A DNA stretch of 7,129 nt, from the NCBI GenBank assembly GCA_052289195.1, contig DAWAJD010000053.1:1-7129 (forward strand), in the 5' to 3' direction. A program made the translations under genes and the position numbers. Under the pieces are notes generated by a model that saw only the letters and a list, made by a program, of their open reading frames with translations, ran no database searches and was not told where the DNA came from. This stretch comes from UBA4644 sp900555855 (GTDB taxonomy: Bacteria > Bacillota > Clostridia > Oscillospirales > Butyricicoccaceae). How positions within the stretch are numbered: position 1 is the stretch's first letter; each line of letters starts with the position of its first letter. Below are positions 6,643 through 7,129 of the stretch, piece after piece.

Positions 6643-6671
6643 TTGACAAAGGACGCGCTGCGTGGTATGAT
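6643..6671 (+). promoter_or_regulatory. Promoter of the small hydrophobic peptide (toxin) gene
   Basis: A perfect TTGACA (6643-6648) lies 17 bases before TATGAT (6666-6671), with TGG directly before the -10 box (extended -10). The start would be near 6678. This is among the strongest promoters in the window although it serves only a 26-codon ORF. Confidence 0.85.
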
Positions 6672-6702
6672 AGGCGCGTCGGTAAGAGCGTGAAACAGGT
6701 TG

Positions 6703-6719
6703 TTCCCTCTGAGAGGGGG
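6703..6719 (+). promoter_or_regulatory. Hairpin covering the toxin ribosome binding site
   Basis: CCCTC (6705-6709) can pair with GAGGG (6713-6717) around loop TGA, extended by two T-G pairs at 6703-6704 and 6718-6719. The purine tract AGGGGGGTGA (6714-6723) that serves the ATG at 6730 is thereby sequestered. Built-in inhibition of translation is common in type I toxin mRNAs; that it operates here is inference. Confidence 0.45.
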
Positions 6720-6729
6720 GTGACCGAAC

Positions 6730-6810
6730 ATGACGACAATGGAAGTCCTAACGCTTTTATTGCTCATGGCAACGGTTGTCTTTGGTATCCTCGGGTACAT
6801 AAAGAAATAA
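6730..6810 (+). CDS. 26-residue hydrophobic peptide, probable type I toxin
   Basis: ATG 6730 to TAA 6808-6810 encodes a peptide starting MTTMEVLTLLLL and ending GILGYIKK: one membrane-spanning segment (about residues 5-24) capped by two lysines. This size and layout resemble type I toxins of the TxpA/BsrG and putative holin-like (Hol-Tox) kind, in which a short peptide inserts in the cytoplasmic membrane; I cannot confirm membership in any of these families. Support comes from the setting: a consensus promoter and purine-rich ribosome binding site upstream, an intrinsic terminator downstream (6920-6952), and a convergent antisense promoter opposite the 3' untranslated region. GC content is about 41 percent with codons such as CTA, TTA and ATA, unlike the GC-rich neighbouring genes, which suggests a different history. 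It might instead be a regulatory or phage-derived small membrane protein. Confidence 0.65.
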   Translation: MTTMEVLTLLLLMATVVFGILGYIKK

Positions 6811-6897
6811 CCGCCACCTAAGAGGCAGCGGCTTTCCTTTCGACCTTAAATCGATTGAGGGGAGCGACCAGCACCTCGCCCGTGCGCCGCTCTTACT
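6801..6897 (-). ncRNA. Predicted antisense RNA, type I antitoxin
   Basis: The RNA should start near 6897 on the - strand, seven bases after its -10 box, and end in the T-rich tract complementary to 6801-6810 after the hairpin at 6811-6831, giving about 97 nucleotides. It would be fully complementary to the toxin mRNA 3' untranslated region and reach the toxin stop codon, the arrangement known from TxpA/RatA and BsrG/SR4, where the duplex is cut by RNase III. Near its 5' end it can fold GAGCG with CGCTC (complement of 6862-6866 and 6888-6892) around an inner GCAC/GTGC stem, exposing a loop that could start pairing with the target. Both ends are predictions. Confidence 0.6.
6811..6831 (-). terminator. 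Terminator of the antisense RNA
   Basis: In the - strand RNA, CCGCTGCCT (complement of 6823-6831) pairs with AGGTGGCGG (complement of 6811-6819) over nine pairs including two G-U, around a three-base loop, and is followed by the U-rich TTATTTCTTT (complement of 6801-6810). In the + strand the two G-U positions become C-A and A-C mismatches, so the toxin mRNA should not stop here. Confidence 0.6.
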
Positions 6898-6903
6898 GAC
6901 ACC

Positions 6904-6932
6904 AATATAGCACCTCAAGGCCGCTTTGTCAA
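6904..6932 (-). promoter_or_regulatory. Antitoxin RNA promoter
   Basis: Read on the - strand, a perfect TTGACA (6932 to 6927) is followed after 17 bases by TATATT (6909 to 6904), with TGC directly before the -10 box (extended -10). It points towards the toxin gene. Its -35 box lies inside the toxin mRNA terminator stem. Confidence 0.8.
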
Positions 6933-6952
6933 GCAGACAGGGCGGCTTTTTT
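6920..6952 (+). terminator. Intrinsic terminator of the toxin mRNA
   Basis: GCCGCTTTGTC (6920-6930) pairs with GACAGGGCGGC (6936-6946) over 11 pairs with two G-U, loop AAGCA, followed by six T (6947-6952). The toxin transcript would be about 275 nucleotides, with a 3' untranslated region of about 140 nucleotides that contains the whole antisense region. Confidence 0.85.
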
Positions 6953-6965
6953 GATGGGCAGGTTG

Positions 6966-7029
6966 CCCCCCCGCAGGGCTTGGCTCCCTCTGACGAGGGA
7001 GCTGTCGCCGCAGGCGACTGAGGGAGAGA
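6966..7029 (+). repeat. Palindromic intergenic repeat, copy 3
   Basis: It begins with a C-run and GCAGGGCTTGG as in copy 2. The first hairpin pairs GCTCCCTC (6983-6990) with GAGGGAGC (6995-7002) around TGAC; the second pairs GTCGCC (7004-7009) with GGCGAC (7013-7018) around GCA. ACTGAGGGAGAGA follows. Its sequence differs from copy 2 in both stems while pairing is kept. Confidence 0.75.
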
Positions 7030-7080
7030 ACTCGCAGCCAGCTTCCTCTGCGCATCCCGCTTCGCAGCAGGCCTGCTCTA

Positions 7081-7129
7081 TCTCTCCCTCCGTCAAGCCC
7101 TTCGGGCTTGCCACCTCCCTCGTCAGAGG
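7081..7129 (-). repeat. Palindromic intergenic repeat, copy 4, inverted (cut by window end)
   Basis: On the - strand this reads as the same family. It has 15 bases identical to copy 3 (7115-7129 complement 6987-7001), a hairpin CAAGCCC/GGGCTTG (7104-7110 and 7094-7100) with loop GAA as in copy 1, and the tail GAGGGAGAGA (7081-7090 complement 7020-7029). Copies 3 and 4 form an inverted pair around a 51-base spacer that holds a 12-base perfect palindrome at 7066-7077. No gene is visible in 6953-7129. Confidence 0.7.

Noticed and set aside
6929..7114. A 61-codon - strand frame at the right end
   Set aside because: It consists almost entirely of the two inverted repeat copies and has no ribosome binding site or family features.
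1..7129. CRISPR array
   Set aside because: The four repeat copies are far apart, of variable length and in two orientations, with no regular spacers and no cas genes.

Overview
The window looks like chromosomal DNA of a GC-rich, low-copy Gram-positive, most likely a gut-type Clostridia (Oscillospirales-like) bacterium. The reasons are strong AGGAGG ribosome binding sites, sigma-A type TTGACA/TATAAT promoters with 17-base spacers, GC-rich genes with long opposite-strand shadow frames, a VanW/G5 cell-envelope protein, and short palindromic intergenic repeats of a kind I associate with this group. The taxonomy is inference from style; no marker gene is present. All protein genes lie on the + strand.

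Layout. Positions 1-349 hold no gene, only palindromic intergenic repeats. A consensus promoter (350-378) starts a leader carrying a 27-codon leader ORF with a near-perfect Shine-Dalgarno sequence (423-506), then a strong intrinsic terminator (530-569) just before two overlapping ABC-exporter half-transporter genes (617-2455 and 2455-4281). The two ATP-binding domains are asymmetric in the way typical of heterodimeric multidrug exporters of the BmrCD/LmrCD/TM287-288 type. Leader ORF plus terminator suggests control by transcription attenuation, as known for bmrBCD of Bacillus subtilis.

Next is a self-contained tRNA-Ser(GCU) unit with its own promoter and terminator (4312-4483), an intergenic repeat copy (4521-4619), and a monocistronic VanW/G5 membrane-anchored envelope protein (4775-6541) with its own promoter and terminator.

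Positions 6643-6952 form a compact module that reads as a complete type I toxin-antitoxin locus. It has an extended -10 promoter, a hairpin over the ribosome binding site, a 26-residue hydrophobic peptide, an intrinsic terminator, and a convergent antisense RNA on the - strand with its own consensus promoter and terminator. The window ends in two inverted copies of the same intergenic repeat family seen at 1-72 and 4521-4619.

The two observations most worth following are the attenuator in front of the exporter and the small toxin/antisense RNA module. Neither can be confirmed functionally from sequence alone.
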